This document shows positions 1 to 11,600 of a stretch of DNA of 64,000 nucleotides, piece by piece. The notes beneath the pieces are model-generated. The model searched no databases. It was not told the DNA's origin and saw only the letters and a program-made list of their open reading frames with translations. The position numbers were made by a program, and so were the translations under genes. Position 1 is the stretch's first letter. Every line of letters starts with the position of its first letter. The stretch comes from Spizellomyces punctatus DAOM BR117 (taxonomy: Eukaryota > Chytridiomycota > Chytridiomycetes > Spizellomycetales > Spizellomycetaceae): contig NW_015971561.1 in assembly GCF_000182565.1 (NCBI RefSeq), positions 47,435 through 111,434 of the forward strand, given 5' to 3'.

Positions 1-8
1 ATTCCTAG

Positions 9-227
9 TACGGACACCCACACAACCTGCTAGGAGACCCAAGTTGTCTTTACCGTAGTCTACCAACAAAAAATCCGTTACAGAAGCCTCTCTCCAAACT
101 CACTGAGGCTGAGAAGACTGAGCTCAGAAAGAAGGGAGCCTGTTTCAGGTGCAGAAAGCCAGGCCATATTGCCCCCCTATGCCCCTTGAAGACCAAGCAG
201 CAGGGAAATGGCAAGCAGACTCAGTAG
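9..227 (+). CDS. Ty3/gypsy Gag, C-terminal part with CCHC zinc knuckle
   Basis: The frame is open from 9 to a TAG stop at 225-227 and encodes a nucleocapsid knuckle [14 protein letters not shown] (C-x2-C-x4-H-x4-C) at 141-182. An in-frame TAG at 6-8 sits just upstream, so the rest of Gag was either in another frame or is broken; the window edge prevents a decision. Gag is in the 0 frame and Pol in the -1 frame, and the two overlap here. The knuckle binds element RNA during packaging (family knowledge). Confidence 0.75.
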   Translation, partial: YGHPHNLLGDPSCLYRSLPTKNPLQKPLSKLTEAEKTELRKKGACFRCRKPGHIAPLCPLKTKQQGNGKQTQ

Positions 228-3200
228 AAGATGGAGGTTCTGCCTCTACTGGGGAAGATATCAAGAACCACCACCCTGACACCCACCACCTGGTACACTC
301 TCCTGTTATTCAACCCTTGGACCTATTGGACCCACCTGAAACCACCCCTGAGACTTTAACTATCCATGGACTTTACCTGGAACCCCAGAGAAACCCAGAA
401 TCCCAGAGAACCCCAGAAACCCAGAGAATCCCAGAACCCCAGAGAACCCCAGAATCCCAGAGAACCCCAGAACCCCAGAGAACCCAAGAGCCCCAGAGAA
501 CCCCAGAACCCCAGAGAACCCAAGAACCCCAGAGAACCCCAGAACCCCAGAGAACCCTAGAACCCCAGGAAACCCAGGAACCCCAGAGAACCCCAGAACC
601 CCAGACCACCCAGGCCACCTACCAAGAAAGCAAGATCCATGTAGTAGAGGTGGCTCCATACTCTTTAAGTACCCCCAAAGGGCCAAGGATTCCCCAGAGT
701 CACTTGCTGACTGTGCAAGGTATAATCCAAGGAATCCCAGTAACCATTCTCCTGGATAATGGGGCAAACCAGCTCTATGTGTCACAGTCCTTTGTCAAGA
801 AGGCACAACTGGTGACTCATTCTCTCCCTGGAGCAGAAATCTCTATGGCTGATGACAGAAAGCACCAAGAAATAGGCTTTGTCAAAGGTCTTCAGTACAC
901 AGTAGGAACCTACACAGAACAGTCAGACTTTATAGTAGCCCCAATCAAGTTTGACTTGATCTTGGGTATACCTTGGTTTGCCTGGAGGAATCCCGGTATC
1001 AACTACAACAAGAACACTGTGACCTTCACTACTTCCCAGTACCCCAGAGTCAGATGGTTTGTTAAGCAGGCCAGCTCTTCCAGCAAATCCCAGAAGTCCA
1101 ATCTTATCACCATGGTATCAGCAAAGATGTTCGCCAGAACACTGAAGAAGAGGACAGCAACAGCTTTTGCTGTGTATCTCAAGAACCCTCAAGATACCAG
1201 CACCCCTCCAGACACCATGGATTCCAAAGTCACCAAGCTTCTTGAAAACTATCAAGATGTCTTTGCTGAAGAGCTTCCCCCAGGACTTCCCCCTGAGAGA
1301 TCAGTAGATCACAGAATTGAACTCAGTGACCCCAACCAGACCCCCTGGAGACCAACCTACCACCTCTCTTCTTTGGAGTTAGAAGAACTGAGGAAGCAGC
1401 TTTCAGAGCTTCTGGAGGCAGGCCACATCAGACCATCCAAGAGCCCATTTGGAGCACCTATCCTCTTTGTTAAGAAGAAAGAAGGTTTTTGGAGGATGTG
1501 TGTGGACTACAGGGCTCTGAATAAAATCACCATCAAGAACAGTTATCCCCTCCCTAGGGTTGATGAGCTGATGGATAGGCTGAATGGAGCCCAGGTGTTT
1601 ACCAAGCTAGATCTGAAGTCAGGCTATTACCAGATCAGAGTCCACCCAGAAGACATCCCCAAGACAGCCTTCAGAACCAGATATGGTCACTTTGAGTTCC
1701 TGGTCATGTCCTTTGGAATGACCAATGCCCCAGCCACTTTCATGACTTTGATGAATGATGTCCTTAGACCCTTCTTGGACATCTTTGTTATTGTCTACCT
1801 AGATGACATCCTCATCTACTCCAAGACCCCAGAAGATCACGTGCACCACCTCAAGCAGGTTCTGCAAACCCTCAGGCAGAACAAGCTGTATGCCAACCCC
1901 AGCAAGTGCCAGTTCCTCAAGCAAGAAGTAGAGTTTCTTGGCCATGTAGTCTCACATGAAGGGGTCAAGCTTGACCCCAAGAAAGTGCAGACTGTTCAAG
2001 AATGGCCCACCCCCAAGAGTGTCACTGAAGTCAGACAGTTCATGCGCCTGGTGAACTACTTCCATAGCTTTCTGAAGGACCTGGCAGAGCAAGCTGCACC
2101 ATTGTCAGACCTGTTGAGAAATGACAAGCCCTGGACCTGGTCTGAACCTCAGGAGAAAGCTTTTCAGCAGCTGAAGGATATGGTCACCAAAGCCCCTGTA
2201 CTTAGACCCTTTGACCCAGCCTTGCCTACCACTGTCTTCCCTGATGCCTCAGGCTATGCAGTTGGTGCATGGCTTGGACAGGATGATGGGAAAGGCAGGA
2301 GACCAGTTGCCTACCACTCCAGGAAGATGGCCCCAGCAGAGACCAGATATGACACCAGAGAACAAGAGCTGTTAGCCATCCATGATGCCCTCAGAGTTTG
2401 GAGGCCCTACCTGGAAGGAACCCCCTTCAAAGTTATCTCAGACCACCAGTCCCTCAAGTGGCTACAGAACCAGCCCTTCTTGACCAGAAGACAAGCCAGA
2501 TGGGTCGTGAATTTCCAATCTTTTGACTTTGAGATTGGCTATGGCCCAGGAAGACTCCACACAGTGGCAGACATCCTGTCTAGAAGACCAGACCTGGCCC
2601 CAAGATGCATCAAGTGCAAGGCCTTGGTGACAGCAGAGTTGAATGCTGTGACCCACACCACCAGCACCCTTCAAGAGAGATTGAAGACCAGTACCACAGA
2701 AGACCCAGAACTTCAAGAGCTCATCCAAGCTTTCGATGACCCCAGGAGACCAGAAGACCAGCAACAAAGGCTCAAATACCTCAGCCATCAAGATGGGTTA
2801 CTCTATTTCCAGGACAGGATCTTTGTTCCTAGTGACCCAGACCTAAGGTTGAGCCTACTCCAAGAAACCCATGACACTCAGTATGCTGGACACTTTGGCA
2901 TCACCAAGACCCATGATGCCCTAGCAAGGCATTACTACTGGCCCAGGATGTACAAGGACATTAAGAAGTATGTCAAGTCTTGTGATTCCTGCCAGAGAAG
3001 CAAACCTAGTCAGCAACCACCAGCAGGCCTGCTGCAGCCCCTCCCAGTACCTAAGACCAGATGGAGCCAGATTTCCATTGACCTGATCCCTGACCTACCT
3101 ATGACTTCCTCTGATCACAATGCCATCTTTGTCATTGTTGACAGATTGTCAAAGAGAGGCCACTTCATCCCTACCACCAGCAGAGCCTCAGCCAAGAACC

Positions 3201-4069
3201 TGGCCCTGCTCTTCTTAAAGCACATCTTCAAGCGCCATGGCCTCCCAGAAGTGATTGTATCAGACAGAGACACCAAGTTCACCAGTTCATTCTGGTCCAA
3301 CTTGATGCAACTCTTAGGCTGCAACACCCTCCTAGCCACTGCAAGGCACCAGCAGACCAATGGACAGGCAGAGAGAACCATCAAGACTTTGAAGATCTAC
3401 CTCAGAGCTTTCCTGCAGTACAACATGAAGAATTGGGAAGATCTTCTCCCCTTTGCTGAGTTTGCCTACAACAGCAGCATCTCAGAAACCACACGCTTTA
3501 CCCCATTCTACTTGGAGAATGGCCAGCATCCCAGGACCCCAGCAACACCACCAGGAGAAAGCAATGATCCTGAAGCAACAGACTTCCACCAGTATATTCA
3601 GCAACTGCTTCAAGTAGCCAAGGATAACATGATACTGGCCCAAGAAAGACAAGTTCAGCATGCCAACAAGTCTCTCAGCAAGGCCCCAAGCTACCCCCTA
3701 GGCTCCAAAGTTTGGCTATCTAGAGAAGGTATCACCCCAGAAGAAGAAGCCCAGAGGCCAGCCCAGAAACTTCTTCACCCCTGGCTTGGACCTTACAGAA
3801 TCAAGGCCAAGGATGAATTTCAGAATTACACCCTGGAGCTCCCCAGCACCATGAAGATTCATCCAGTGTTCCATGTGAGACTCCTCAAGCCTTACTTGGA
3901 CCCCACAGAGGACTTCCCTACCAGACCAGTACCCCCTGAGCCTGAGTCCATTATCCAGCAAGGAGAAGAGATTTGGGAAGTTGAGAAGATTCTTGACCAC
4001 AAGACCAGAAGGAAGAAGAATCTCTACCTCATCAAGTGGAAAGGCTATCCCTCCTGTCAGAACACCTGA
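149..4069 (+). CDS. Ty3/gypsy Pol polyprotein (PR-RT-RH-IN-chromodomain) with a premature stop
   Basis: The first codon is GTG inside the Gag overlap; Pol is probably made by -1 frameshifting at 203-209, so 149 is only the open-frame limit. Order: proline/glutamine-rich hexapeptide repeats (residues about 78-152), retropepsin-like region with LLDNGA where D-S/T-G is usual and a downstream FDLILGIPW motif, reverse transcriptase with YLDD at residues 550-553, RNase H, integrase HHCC finger (H..H..CDSC), DDE core (SIDLI, SDRDTKF, GQAERT), a GPY/F module and a chromodomain. The chromodomain frame meets TGA at 4067-4069 exactly where the family has Trp (KWKGYP..NTW). The frame continues as EPEENLLPHG to a TAA at 4139-4141, so this copy makes a truncated chromodomain. 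Confidence 0.93.
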   Translation: MQKARPYCPPMPLEDQAAGKWQADSVEDGGSASTGEDIKNHHPDTHHLVHSPVIQPLDLLDPPETTPETLTIHGLYLEPQRNPESQRTPETQRIPEPQRTPESQRTPEPQRTQEPQRTPEPQRTQEPQRTPEPQRTLEPQETQEPQRTPEPQTTQATYQESKIHVVEVAPYSLSTPKGPRIPQSHLLTVQGIIQGIPVTILLDNGANQLYVSQSFVKKAQLVTHSLPGAEISMADDRKHQEIGFVKGLQYTVGTYTEQSDFIVAPIKFDLILGIPWFAWRNPGINYNKNTVTFTTSQYPRVRWFVKQASSSSKSQKSNLITMVSAKMFARTLKKRTATAFAVYLKNPQDTSTPPDTMDSKVTKLLENYQDVFAEELPPGLPPERSVDHRIELSDPNQTPWRPTYHLSSLELEELRKQLSELLEAGHIRPSKSPFGAPILFVKKKEGFWRMCVDYRALNKITIKNSYPLPRVDELMDRLNGAQVFTKLDLKSGYYQIRVHPEDIPKTAFRTRYGHFEFLVMSFGMTNAPATFMTLMNDVLRPFLDIFVIVYLDDILIYSKTPEDHVHHLKQVLQTLRQNKLYANPSKCQFLKQEVEFLGHVVSHEGVKLDPKKVQTVQEWPTPKSVTEVRQFMRLVNYFHSFLKDLAEQAAPLSDLLRNDKPWTWSEPQEKAFQQLKDMVTKAPVLRPFDPALPTTVFPDASGYAVGAWLGQDDGKGRRPVAYHSRKMAPAETRYDTREQELLAIHDALRVWRPYLEGTPFKVISDHQSLKWLQNQPFLTRRQARWVVNFQSFDFEIGYGPGRLHTVADILSRRPDLAPRCIKCKALVTAELNAVTHTTSTLQERLKTSTTEDPELQELIQAFDDPRRPEDQQQRLKYLSHQDGLLYFQDRIFVPSDPDLRLSLLQETHDTQYAGHFGITKTHDALARHYYWPRMYKDIKKYVKSCDSCQRSKPSQQPPAGLLQPLPVPKTRWSQISIDLIPDLPMTSSDHNAIFVIVDRLSKRGHFIPTTSRASAKNLALLFLKHIFKRHGLPEVIVSDRDTKFTSSFWSNLMQLLGCNTLLATARHQQTNGQAERTIKTLKIYLRAFLQYNMKNWEDLLPFAEFAYNSSISETTRFTPFYLENGQHPRTPATPPGESNDPEATDFHQYIQQLLQVAKDNMILAQERQVQHANKSLSKAPSYPLGSKVWLSREGITPEEEAQRPAQKLLHPWLGPYRIKAKDEFQNYTLELPSTMKIHPVFHVRLLKPYLDPTEDFPTRPVPPEPESIIQQGEEIWEVEKILDHKTRRKKNLYLIKWKGYPSCQNT
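203..209 (+). promoter_or_regulatory. -1 ribosomal frameshift slippery heptamer GGGAAAT
   Basis: Seen: G GGA AAT is in register with the Gag frame (codons at 201, 204 and 207), matching X XXY YYZ. It lies 15 nt upstream of the Gag stop at 225-227, and a -1 slip leads straight into the open Pol frame (G-K-W). Gag:Pol ratio control by -1 slippage is established for many retroelements; use here is an inference. Confidence 0.65.
380..609 (+). repeat. 18-bp minisatellite coding P-E-P-Q-R-T repeats
   Basis: About a dozen imperfect copies of an 18-bp unit (core CCCAGAGAACCCCAGAA) encode [18 protein letters not shown] hexapeptides between the Gag knuckle and the protease. The unit lacks stops in several frames on both strands, which creates spurious overlapping frames. 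Confidence 0.85.
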
Positions 4070-4145
4070 GAACCAGAAGAAAACCTCCTACCCCATGGCA
4101 GAGAAATCTTGAAGGAGTTCCTAGCTCAGAAGGGAACTTAATCTT

Positions 4146-4157
4146 AAAGTGGGGGAG
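4146..4157 (+). other. Polypurine tract of the Ty3/gypsy element
   Basis: AAAGTGGGGGAG immediately precedes the LTR start TGTGACAG at 4158, the expected place for the plus-strand primer. Confidence 0.8.
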
Positions 4158-4214
4158 TGTGACAGAATTCTTCTGTCAGTGCTATAGTTATACTGGTTAG
4201 ATGTGGTTCCAAAC
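4158..4214 (+). repeat. Ty3/gypsy 3' LTR, first segment
   Basis: Begins TGTGACAG right after the polypurine tract and ends with CAAAC (4210-4214), the left copy of the duplication made by copia-1. The LTR resumes at 8325. Confidence 0.85.
4210..4214. repeat. Target-site duplication CAAAC, left copy
   Basis: The same five bases occur at 8320-8324 immediately outside the other LTR of copia-1. Confidence 0.8.
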
Positions 4215-4598
4215 TATTGAACTTAGCGCTTGGAACACTGATTTCCCGTGTAGAAATCACTTCTGAAAGGCCTAGTAATGCCTGTGGCCGCTAGTAAGAC
4301 TTCTGGGTGCAGTAACTTGTGGGATAACACGCTTGTATTAATCCAGAGATGTTCAAAAGCCCCCTTTATATAACCCAGTACATTCTCCAGCCTCCCTCCG
4401 CCTTTGTTTACTGTTTACATGCTTCAGCCCACTTGTTTACATGCTCAGCCATGCTCAGCAGTGCTCAGCATCTTCAGCCATGCCTTGGCAAACATTACCT
4501 GAAGATCTAGATCATCACAAACCTTCCAGACCTTCTAAGAGTGCTTACATGATGATTTACCCCTTTAAATCATTCCCACACGCGTCTGTGGTCATTCT
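4215..4598 (-). repeat. copia-1 3' LTR, truncated
   Basis: 384 bp matching 12239-12622 with one difference. Its outer end (TATTGAAC on plus) is intact. The inner 128 bp, the start of the LTR in element sense, are missing where pol sequence begins at 4599. Confidence 0.87.
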
Positions 4599-7500
4599 TG
4601 TCTGATGAAGTGGTGCCGCACATCAATGTGTTTGGTCCTTGCATGATGTGTTGGGTTGTTGGCAAGTGCTATGGCGCCCTGATTGTCACCATACAACGTT
4701 GTAGGAACACTTTGCTGATATCCTAGCTCGCCTAGAAGTGTTCTGAACCAGATAACTTCCTTGGTAGCTTGACAAAGAGCCATGTACTCTGACTCTGTTG
4801 ATGATAGAGCAATTGTAGGTTGCCTCTTGCTTTGCCAGCTGACTGTGCTGCTGCCAATCTTGACTAAGAAGCCAGTGGTAGACTTCCTGAAGTCCAAATC
4901 ACCGCCCCAATCTGCATCAGAGTATGCAGACAGCTCCCACTTGCTCTGAATGCCACCCAGTTGAAGTCCTAGGTCTGTGGAGCCATTCAGGTACCGCATG
5001 ATCCATTTGACTGCTATCCAGTGCTGATGTCCAGGGTTGGAAAGGTACTGGCTAACTGATCCAACTGCTGCTGCTATGTCTGGTCAGGTGCCCAGCATTG
5101 CATAAATGAGACTTCCAACAGCACTTCTGAAAGGAACCCCATTCATTTCTTGCTGTTCTGCCTCAGTTTGTGGTGACATGGCCTTGGTGAGCTTCTGGCC
5201 ATTCTCTAGTGGTGTGGCAACTGGTTTGCTGTTACTCATATTGAATTTCTTCAATGTTTGACTGAGGTACCGCTGTTGGGAGAGCCAGATTGACCTGTTG
5301 GCTCTGTCCCTGACCACTTGAATGCCGAGAAAATGCTCTAACTGGCCCATATCAGCCATCTTGAACCGCTTCTTGAGTTCTTCTTTGAGTTTTAACAAGT
5401 CCTGGTCATCCTTTGATGCCAGAATAAGATCATCCACATACAGGATAAGGTGGATGCCCATCTTCTTGTTGATGTACAGCCCGTGGTCTGATTCACACCT
5501 TTCAAAGCCAAGTTCTTTGAGTTGCCCATCAATGACTTTGTTCCAGGCTCTTGGAGCTTGCTTTAGCCCGTACAAACTCTTCTTCAGCTTGCAGACAAGC
5601 CCATTTGCCATGGTGAAGCTTTCTGGTTGGTCCATGTAGATGTCCTCCTCAATGGTCCCATTCAAGAATGCTGTTTTGACATCCATTTGGTGAATCTCCA
5701 TGTCCTTCATGGCTGCTAGTGTCAGGACCGTCCTGATGGTTGCAAACTTGACTACTGGGGCAAATGTCTCCTTGTAGTCCATTCCTTCAACTTGGGAGTA
5801 TCCTTTGGCTACCAGTCTGGCCTTGTAGCGCTCTACAGAGCCATCTGACTTGAGTTTCAGCTTGAAAACCCACTTGCAGCCCACTGTGGATCTTCCTGGT
5901 GGTAGTTTGACTAAGTCCCATGTCTGATTCTCCATCAGAGAGTCATATTCTGCTTTGACAGCTGCCTCCCACTGTTTGGCATCATGTCTGGTCCTAGCTT
6001 CAGCCAGAGTGCTGGGTTCTTCCTGTGGAACTTCCCCAATGGTGAAGGCAAAAGCCAGATTTGACTGAGTTGGCTGTGCAATCCACCACTCTCCCGGTGG
6101 TTTGTGAAATCTGGCACACTTCCTGCTGAGTTCTGGCACTTCCTCAGCATCCTGGAAGTCGTCCCCATCATCTTCTGATGCTGAAGAGTTGTCTGGAGTG
6201 ATGCTAGATGGTCTCTGAGTCTCTTGAACCGTCCCTAGCCCTTCTTGGTCATCCAAGAACAAAGGCTCCCCTCCCAGAGGCATCTGTAGCTCTTGGTCTT
6301 GCTGTGGTACACTCTGCAGTCGCTGCTGAGTGCTCCACATCAAATTTTCATCAAAGATGACGTCCCTTGACAGGACAACTTGGTTCATTTCAGGTACCCA
6401 CAGTCTGTAGGCCTTACTCTGAGTGCTGTAGCCGACCATGACTGCCTTCTTGGCCTTCTCATCAAGTTTTGACCGCTTTTCTTTTGGAATATGAGTGTAG
6501 GCCACACAGCCAAACACTCTGAGGTGCTGGAGATCTGGTTTACCGCCTGTAAACTCTTGAAATGGTGTTGATTGGTTGCTGAGTGCTGCAGTGGGGCTCC
6601 TGTTCCTGAGATAGACCGCTGTCATGATTGCCTCACCCCAGAACTTGTAGCTGAGTCCACTGTGGTGCAGCATGCACCTTCCCATTTCCACCAGCGTCCT
6701 GTTCATCCTCTCAGCAACACCATTCTGCTTTGGTGTGTAGGGGGTGCTGAATTGCTGCTGAATTCCCTTCAGTTTGCAGAATTTCTTGAATTCTTCGCCC
6801 ACATACTCTCCCCCATTGTCTGATCTGAGAGTTTTGATCTTCTGCCCCGTGAAGTTGGTTGCCCAGGCCTCAAACTCCTTGAATTTGCTGAGAACCTCAC
6901 TCTTCTCCTTCAGAAGATAAACTGCCATCATCCTTGACTTGTCATCAATGAATGTGACAAAGTACTTTGCCCCACCATGACTTGGTGTCTTCATGGGCCC
7001 ACACACATCACTGTGAACCACCCCCAGCAGTAGAGCCGCTCTAGCTGCTTCTCCCTTTGGAAAGGGACGCCTGGTGATCTTTCCAATGGCACAGGCTTCA
7101 CATGGTGATGTTTCTGTGTGATTCTTGACCTCCAGACCGCTTCCCAGCTGGTTCCTAGCCAAGATTTTGATGCTGTTGATGTTCAGGTGTCCTAACCTGC
7201 GATGCCAGAGGTCCAAACTCATTCCAGAGGCTATGTTTGCATGTTCTCTTGCATGAAACATGTATAGACCGCCCCCTAGAGTTCCCTGGATTGCTTCCTG
7301 GCCGTCTGAAGTCTTGATACAGCATCCCTTGCTGCCAAACTCAACTTTGGCACCGTTTTCAGTGGCTCTTCTTACTGAAAACAAGTTCTTTTCAAGCTTG
7401 GGAACAAACCACACGTCTCTGAGGGTACAGAATCGGTTTCTGCCTGTCTCAAGTGTGATCTGGCCCTTCCCTATTGCCTGAACTGTTCTGTTGTCCGCCA

Positions 7501-7806
7501 GATGGACTTGAATTGGTGACATCTCCATGTAATTGGTCATCCAATCCTTCCTGTGTGACATGTGCTGTGAAGCACCCGAGTCCACAATCCACCAGACTGC
7601 TCCCAGAGAGGTTTTGGTGTCATCTCCCGATTGAGCAAAGAATAGGAACTCATTCTGAGTTGCCTGACTGGTGCTGGCTTGATTGGCTTGTTGTTTGGTG
7701 TCCGCCAGAAACTTCCTGCAGTCCTTCTTGAAGTGACCTTTCTTGTTGCAATAGAAGCACTTCCCTGCTATCTTCTTGGTCCCACCATGCTTGCCAACCT
7801 TCTGCC
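4599..7806 (-). pseudogene. copia-1 gag-pol remnant
   Basis: One minus-strand frame runs from the zinc knuckle (CFYCNKKGHFKKDC) through protease (VDSGAS), GAG-pre-integrase (LGHLN...CEAC), integrase (DVCGP, SDNGGEY, NGVAER), the copia RT (YVDD) and RNase H. It is broken by a single in-frame TGA at 5084-5086, where copia-2 has AGA (Arg), an A-to-T change. After the stop, the same frame continues 5083-4599 and ends within RNase H (HHFIR) at the deletion junction; the next codons (Q, E, stop at 4592) come from the LTR. About 211 N-terminal residues are missing relative to copia-2. Confidence 0.9.
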
Positions 7807-8319
7807 TATTGAAACTTAGCGCTTGGAACACTGATTTCCCGTGTAGAAATCACTTCTGAAAGACCTAGTAATGCCTGTGGCCGCTAGTAAGACTTCTGGG
7901 TGCAGTAACTTGTGGGATAACACGCTTGTATTAATCCAGAGATGTTCAAAAGTCCCCTTTATATAACCCAGTACATTCTCCAGCCTCCCTCCACCTTTGT
8001 TTACTGTTTACATGCTTCAGCCCACTTGTTTACATGCTCAGCCGTGCTCAGCAGTGCTCAGCAGCTTCAGCCATGCCTTGGCAAACATTACCTGAAGATC
8101 TAGATCATCACAAACCTTCCAGACCTTCTAAGAGTGCTTACATGATGATTTACCCCTTTAAATCATTCCCACACGCGTCTGTGGTCATTCTGATTACTCT
8201 AAGTCCAATTCCCCACGTTGTAACTTAGCCAAATCAGATGTGAACTGTCTAATGACATCCCAGCATGATCTCACATGATTTATAGATCATATAGCGTGGT
8301 TTAAGCCTGAATCTCAACA
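7807..8319 (-). repeat. copia-1 5' LTR, full length (513 bp)
   Basis: Runs in element sense from TGTTGAGATTC (8319 downward) to ...TTCAATA (7807). It matches 12239-12750 with one extra A and a few substitutions. It carries the termini and a TATATAA stretch. Confidence 0.9.
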
Positions 8320-8324
8320 CAAAC

Positions 8325-8697
8325 TAGTGGTCACATGACTTTGCTGATGGTGTCAGCATTCATTTGACCAGAATTAGATAAATAAGCAGATTTAGCCATT
8401 TCTGGCTAAATGAGATAAGTATTCTGACACACTGGCATCTGCCCCTTTCAATCAAGTGGCACAGTGTATTTAGGATGACATGTATGAGTTCTGATTGGTT
8501 GCAAATGGTGCAATAGGCTGACAAATAGTTTAGGATGATGTGGGTGAGATCTGATTGGGTAGTTAGGATATAGCATTTGTCAGCCCCTTTGTCTATAAAA
8601 GGAGGACCTCTCTGAGGCCCCTCAAGGAAAAATAACAAGTAGTAACCAAGTCTTCCCTAGTTGACTGTTGTCTTCTTGTCCCTGCTAGCCTGTTACA
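8325..8697 (+). repeat. Ty3/gypsy 3' LTR, second segment
   Basis: Continues the LTR interrupted at 4214; the right CAAAC copy is 8320-8324. It contains TATAAAA at 8594-8600 and ends TGTTACA at 8697. The next bases CTATG are copia-2 sequence and the expected right target duplication of the Ty3 insertion. Confidence 0.85.
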
Positions 8698-11600
8698 CTA
8701 TGTCTGGCTGGTCTGGTGCCCAGCATTGCATAAATGAGACTTCCAACAGCACTTCTGAAAGGAACCCCGTTCATTTCTTGCTGTTCTGCCTCAGTTTGTG
8801 GTGACATGGCCTTGGTGAGCTTCTGGCCATTCTCTAGTGGTGTGGCAACTGGTTTGCTGTTACTCATATTGAATTTCTTCAATGTTTGACCGAGGTACCG
8901 CTGTTGGGAGAGCCAGATTGACCTGTTCGCTCTGTCCCTGACCACTTGAATGCCGAGAAAATGCTCTAACTGGCCCATATCAGCCATCTTGAACTGCTTC
9001 TTGAGTTCTTCTTTGAGTTTTAACAACTCCTGGTTGTCCTTTGATGCCAGAATAAGGTCATCCACATACAGGATAAGGTGGATGCCCATCTTCTTGTTGA
9101 TGTACAGCCCGTGGTCTGATTCACACCTTTCAAAGCCAAGTTCTTTGAGTTGCCCATCAATGACTTTGTTCCAGGCTCTTGGAGCTTGCTTTAGCCCATA
9201 CAAACTCTTCTTCAGCTTGCAGACAAGTCCATTTGCCGTGGCAAAGCTTTCTGGTTGGTCCATGTAGATGTCCTCCTCAATGGTCCCATTCAAGAATGCT
9301 GTTTTGACATCCATTTGGTGAATCTCCATGTCCTTCATGGCTGCTAGTGTCAGGACCGTCCTGATGGTTGCAAACTTGACTACTGGGGCAAATGTCTCCT
9401 TGTAGTCCATTCCTTCAACTTGGGAGTATCCTTTGGCTACCAGTCTGGCCTTGTAGCGCTCTACAGAGCCATCTGACTTGAGTTTCAGCTTGAAAACCCA
9501 CTTGCAGCCCACTGTGGATCTTCCTGGTGGTAGTTTGACTAAGTCCCATGTCTGATTCTCCATCAGAGAGTCATATTCTGCTTTGACAGCTGCCTCCCAC
9601 TGTTTGGCATCATGTCTGGTCCTAGCTTCGGCCAGAGTGCTGGGTTCTTCCTGTGGAACTTCCCCAATGGTGAAGGCAAAAGCCAGATTTGACTGAGTTG
9701 GCTTTGCAATCCACCACTCTCCCGGTGGTTTGTGAAATCTGGCACTCTTCCTGCTGAGTTCTGGCACTTCCTCAGCATCCTGGAAGTCGTCCCCATCATC
9801 TTCTGATGCTGAAGAGTTGTCTGGAGTGATGCTGGATGGTCTCTGAGTCTCTTCAACCGTCCCTAGCCCTTCTTGGTTGTCCAAGAATGAAGGCTCCCCT
9901 CCCAGAGGCATCTGTAGCTCTTGGTCTTGCTGTGGTACACTCTGCAGTCGCTGCTGAGTGCTCCACATCAAGTTTTCATCAAAGATGACATCCCTTGACA
10001 TGACAACTTGGTTCATTTCAGGTACCCACAGTCTGTAGGCCTTACTCTGAGTGCTGTAGCCGACCATGACTGCCTTCTTGGCCTTCTCATCAAGTTTTGA
10101 CCGCTTTTCCTTTGGAATATGAGTGTAGGCCATGCAGCCAAACACTCTGAGGTGCTGGAGATCTGGTTTACTGCCTGTAAACTCTTGAAATGGTGTTGAT
10201 TGGTTGCTGAGTGCTGCAGTGGGGCTCCTGTTCCTGAGATAGACCACTGTCATGATTGCCTCGCCCCAGAACTTGTAGCTGAGTCCACTGTGGTGCAGCA
10301 TGCACCTTCCCATTTCCACCAGCATCCTGTTCATCCTCTCAGCAACACCATTCTGCTTTGGTGTGTAGGGGGTGCTGAATTGCTGCTGAATTCCCTTCAG
10401 TTTGCAGAATTTCTTGAATTCCTCGCCCACATACTCTCCCCCATTGTCTGATCTGAGAGTTTTGATCTTCTGCCCCATGAAGTTGGTTGCCCAGGCCTCA
10501 AACTCCTTGAATTTGCTGAGAACCTCACTCTTCTCCTTCAGAAGATAAACTGCCATCATCCTTGACTTGTCATCAATGAATGTGACAAAGTACTTTGCCC
10601 CACCATGACTTGGTGTCTTCATGGGCCCACACACATCACTGTGAACCACCCCCAGCAGTAGAGCCGCTCTAGCTGCTTCTCCCTTTGGAAAGGGACGCCT
10701 GGTGATCTTTCCAATGGCACAGGCTTCACATGGTGATGTTTCTGTGTGATTCTTGACCTCCAGACCGCTTCCCAGCTGGTTCCTAGCCAAGATTTTGATG
10801 CTGTTGATGTTCAGGTGTCCTAACCTGCGATGCCAGAGGTCCAAACTCATTCCAGAGGCTATGTTTGCATGTTCTCTTGCATGAAACATGTATAGACCGC
10901 CCCCTAGAGTTCCCTGGATTGCTTCCTGGCCGTCTGAAGTCTTGATACAGCATCCCTTGCTGCCAAACTCAACTTTGGCACCGTTTTCAGTGGCTCTTCT
11001 TACTGAAAACAAGTTCTTTTCAAGCTTGGGAACAAACCACACATCTCTGAGGGTACAGAATCGGTTTCTGCCTGTCTCAAGTGTGATCTGGCCCTTCCCT
11101 ATTGCCTGAACTGTTCTGTTGTCCGCCAGATGGACTTGAATTGGTGACATCTCCATGTAATTGGTCATCCAATCCTTCCTGTGTGACATGTGCTGTGAAG
11201 CACCCGAGTCCACAATCCACCAGACTGCTCCCAGAGAGGTTTTGGTGTCATCTCCCGATTGAGCAAAGAATAGGAACTCATTCTGAGTTGCCTGACTGGT
11301 GCTGGCTTGATTGGCTTGTTGTTTGGTGTCCGCCAGAAACTTCCTGCAGTCCTTCTTGAAGTGACCCTTCTTGTTGCAATAGAAGCACTTCCCTGCTATC
11401 TTCTTGGTCCCACCATGCTTGCCAACCTTCTGCCCGCCATCCCTGCTGAAAAAGGCCTTCCCTTTGCTATCTCCTTCACTCCCAGCTTCCTTCCTGCGTG
11501 TTTCTTCATGCAAAAGCCGTGATGTGAGGAATTCCAGCGTCAGAGAATCACTCCTGGCCTCCAAAGACACCACCAGCTGTTCATAACTCTCTGGTAGGCT

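Larger units (their letters stand above)
4215..8319 (-). mobile_element. copia-1: deleted Ty1/copia element inserted in the Ty3 LTR
   Basis: Minus-strand element flanked by CAAAC at 4210-4214 and 8320-8324. It has an LTR at each outer end, but both inner LTR junctions are lost. At 7806/7807 the 5' LTR joins directly to the gag zinc-knuckle region, removing PBS, leader and gag start (804 bp relative to copia-2). At 4598/4599 the end of pol, the polypurine tract and the first 128 bp of the 3' LTR are missing. The copy cannot be autonomous. Confidence 0.88.
1..8697 (+). mobile_element. Ty3/gypsy chromovirus, 5' end outside the window, 3' LTR split by copia-1
   Basis: Seen: Gag zinc knuckle, then a Pol with protease, RT, RNase H, integrase and chromodomain, then a polypurine tract and an LTR that begins TGTGACAG at 4158. 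That LTR stops at 4214 where copia-1 is inserted, resumes at 8325 and ends CTGTTACA at 8697. The two ends form a near-perfect short inverted repeat. Without the insertion and one copy of the 5-bp duplication the LTR is about 430 bp. Sequence right of 8697 (CTATG...) is copia-2 reverse transcriptase, so this element lies inside copia-2. Its 5' LTR and left target duplication are upstream of base 1. Confidence 0.9.

Noticed and set aside
380-609. CRISPR-like array
   Set aside because: Units are contiguous 18-bp repeats without spacers and lie inside a coding frame of a retrotransposon in a eukaryote.
360-785. Long minus-strand frames over the Ty3 linker
   Set aside because: They arise from the 18-bp repeat, which lacks stops in several frames; the translations are pure repeats (GVLGFS type) with no motif.
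5084-5086. CpG-type C-to-T (RIP-like) mutation as cause of the copia-1 stop
   Set aside because: copia-2 has AGA at this codon, so the change to TGA is an A-to-T transversion, not the RIP or deamination pattern.
7807-8319. Independent solo LTR insertion
   Set aside because: Its right outer flank carries CAAAC matching the left flank of 4215, and its inner edge abuts copia pol, so it is the 5' LTR of copia-1.
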